A stretch of DNA of 64,000 nt from Lucinisca nassula (Eukaryota > Mollusca > Bivalvia > Lucinida > Lucinidae). Below the pieces are notes generated by a model. The model searched no databases. It saw only the letters and a list, made by a program, of their open reading frames with translations, and had not been told where the DNA came from. Both the position numbers and the translations under genes were made by a program. The DNA lies in assembly GCA_963580285.1 (NCBI GenBank), contig OY757015.1, positions 135,509,804 through 135,573,803 of the forward strand, in the 5' to 3' direction. How positions within the stretch are numbered: the stretch's first letter is position 1; each line of letters begins with the position of its first letter. Positions 63,261 through 64,000 of this stretch are shown piece after piece.

Positions 63261-64000
63261 TATATAAGCCTATGTAAAACCATAGGCCCCCGCCCCGGGG
63301 GCATTTTGGCCCCCAGGGCTTTAATTTGAACAATTTTGAAAGAGGTCCAATAGATAAAGCTTCATACCAAATATCAAAGAACTGGGCCTTGCCGTTTGAG
63401 AGAAGAAGATTTTTAAAGATTTTCCCTGTATAAGCCTATGTAAATCCAAAGGCCCCCGGGGCGGGGGCATTTTTGGCCCCAAGGCTATAATTTGAACAAT
63501 CTTGAAAGAGGTCCACTAGATGAAGCTTCATACCAAATATCAAAGATCTGGGCCTTGCGGTTTGAGAGAAGAAGATTTTTAAAGATTTTCCCTGTATAAG
63601 CCTATGTAAAACCAAAGGCCCCCGGGGCGGGGGCATTTTTGGCCCCAAGGCTATAATTTGAACAATCTTAGTAGAGGTCCACCAGGTAAAGCTTCACACC
63701 AAATATTAAAGACCTGGGCCTTGTGGTTTCAGAGAAGAAGATTTTTTAATGATTTTCCCTGTATAAGCTCATGTTAAACCAAAGGCCCCCGGGGCGGGGG
63801 CATTTTGGCCCCCAGGGCTATAATTTGAACAATCTTGGTAGAGGTCCACTAGATGAAGCTTCATACCAAATATTGAAGACCTGGGCCTTGCGGTTTCAGA
63901 GAAGAAGATTTTTAAAGATTTTCCCTGTATAAGTCTATGTAAAACCAAAGGCCCCCGGGGCGGGGGCATTTTTGGCCCCAAGGCTATAATTTGAACAATC
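63261..64000 (+). repeat. HL core units, continuing to the window edge
   Basis: Resumes the 58864 unit with tatataagcctatgtaaaac and continues with four units of about 165 bp ('aaaggcccccggggcggggg'). Cut by the end of the window, so its 3' terminus is unseen. Minus frames (63436-63648, 63769-63981) are near-identical repeat translations. Confidence 0.85.

Noticed and set aside
56316..63981. Repeated minus frames beginning MPPPRGPLVLHR and plus frames with NNLSRGPPGKASHQ
   Set aside because: These are HL core units of about 165 bp read through in one frame. Length is set by the repeat period and synonymous bias is not apparent.

Overview
This window looks like a gene-poor, repeat-dense stretch of an invertebrate nuclear genome, most likely a bivalve mollusc. 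The reasons are the tRNA-headed SINEs with GTTAAAC-type tails, the tandem-core elements bounded by AGCTCACCTG/CAGGTGAGCT motifs with ACGG- or CA-rich 3' microsatellites (an architecture like the bivalve 'pearl'/Helentron-associated elements), and nested hAT-like and piggyBac-like non-autonomous transposons. I cannot name the species. I find no intact protein-coding gene, rRNA gene or convincing functional tRNA gene. Nearly all open frames over 60 codons are translations of tandem repeats or SINEs. The only sequence with a recognisable protein signature is a broken hAT-like transposase on the minus strand at 43302-44283.

Family labels used here are mine. HL = HINE-like (Helentron-associated-like) element. 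SINE-A = tRNA head plus (CA)n tail. SINE-B = the most abundant family, no tRNA head seen. SINE-C to SINE-G = five further tRNA-headed families. R1 = a repeat of about 260 bp. PAL67 = a hairpin of about 67 bp. GACC arrays = tandem repeats rich in TGACCTTGACCT.

Layout. 1-3190: an R1 unit, an HL element with a mixed core, and a duplicated GACC repeat. 3.5-13.3 kb: scattered SINEs, HL fragments and 150-200 bp arrays with some unassigned single-copy-like DNA. 13.3-18.3 kb: an R1 array, then an element of about 4.3 kb filled with a four-phase higher-order satellite. 18.7-27.7 kb: the least repetitive part, with SINEs in otherwise unrecognised sequence. 27.73-31.47 kb: a piggyBac-like element (TTAA, 15-bp perfect TIRs) holding a roughly 2 kb array related to PAL67. 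31.5-40 kb: GACC-type and 'gttcaaagggcaataact' arrays interrupted by SINEs. 40.1-46.9 kb: nested DNA transposons, including the hAT pseudogene. 47-53 kb: a TATA-containing candidate promoter or solo LTR, inverted HL fragments and small foldbacks. 53.2-64 kb: GACC and HL arrays, split by a 4,393-bp element with CGGG-tipped TIRs, a TAT target duplication and eight copies of GGTTACGGACACTACA.

There is no operon or pathway logic here. The elements interact as parasites of one another, and the nesting gives a relative order of insertion at several places. The most unusual items are the 4.4-kb CGGG element, the HL elements with conserved ends but exchangeable tandem cores, and the near-common 3' tail on six SINE families with different heads.
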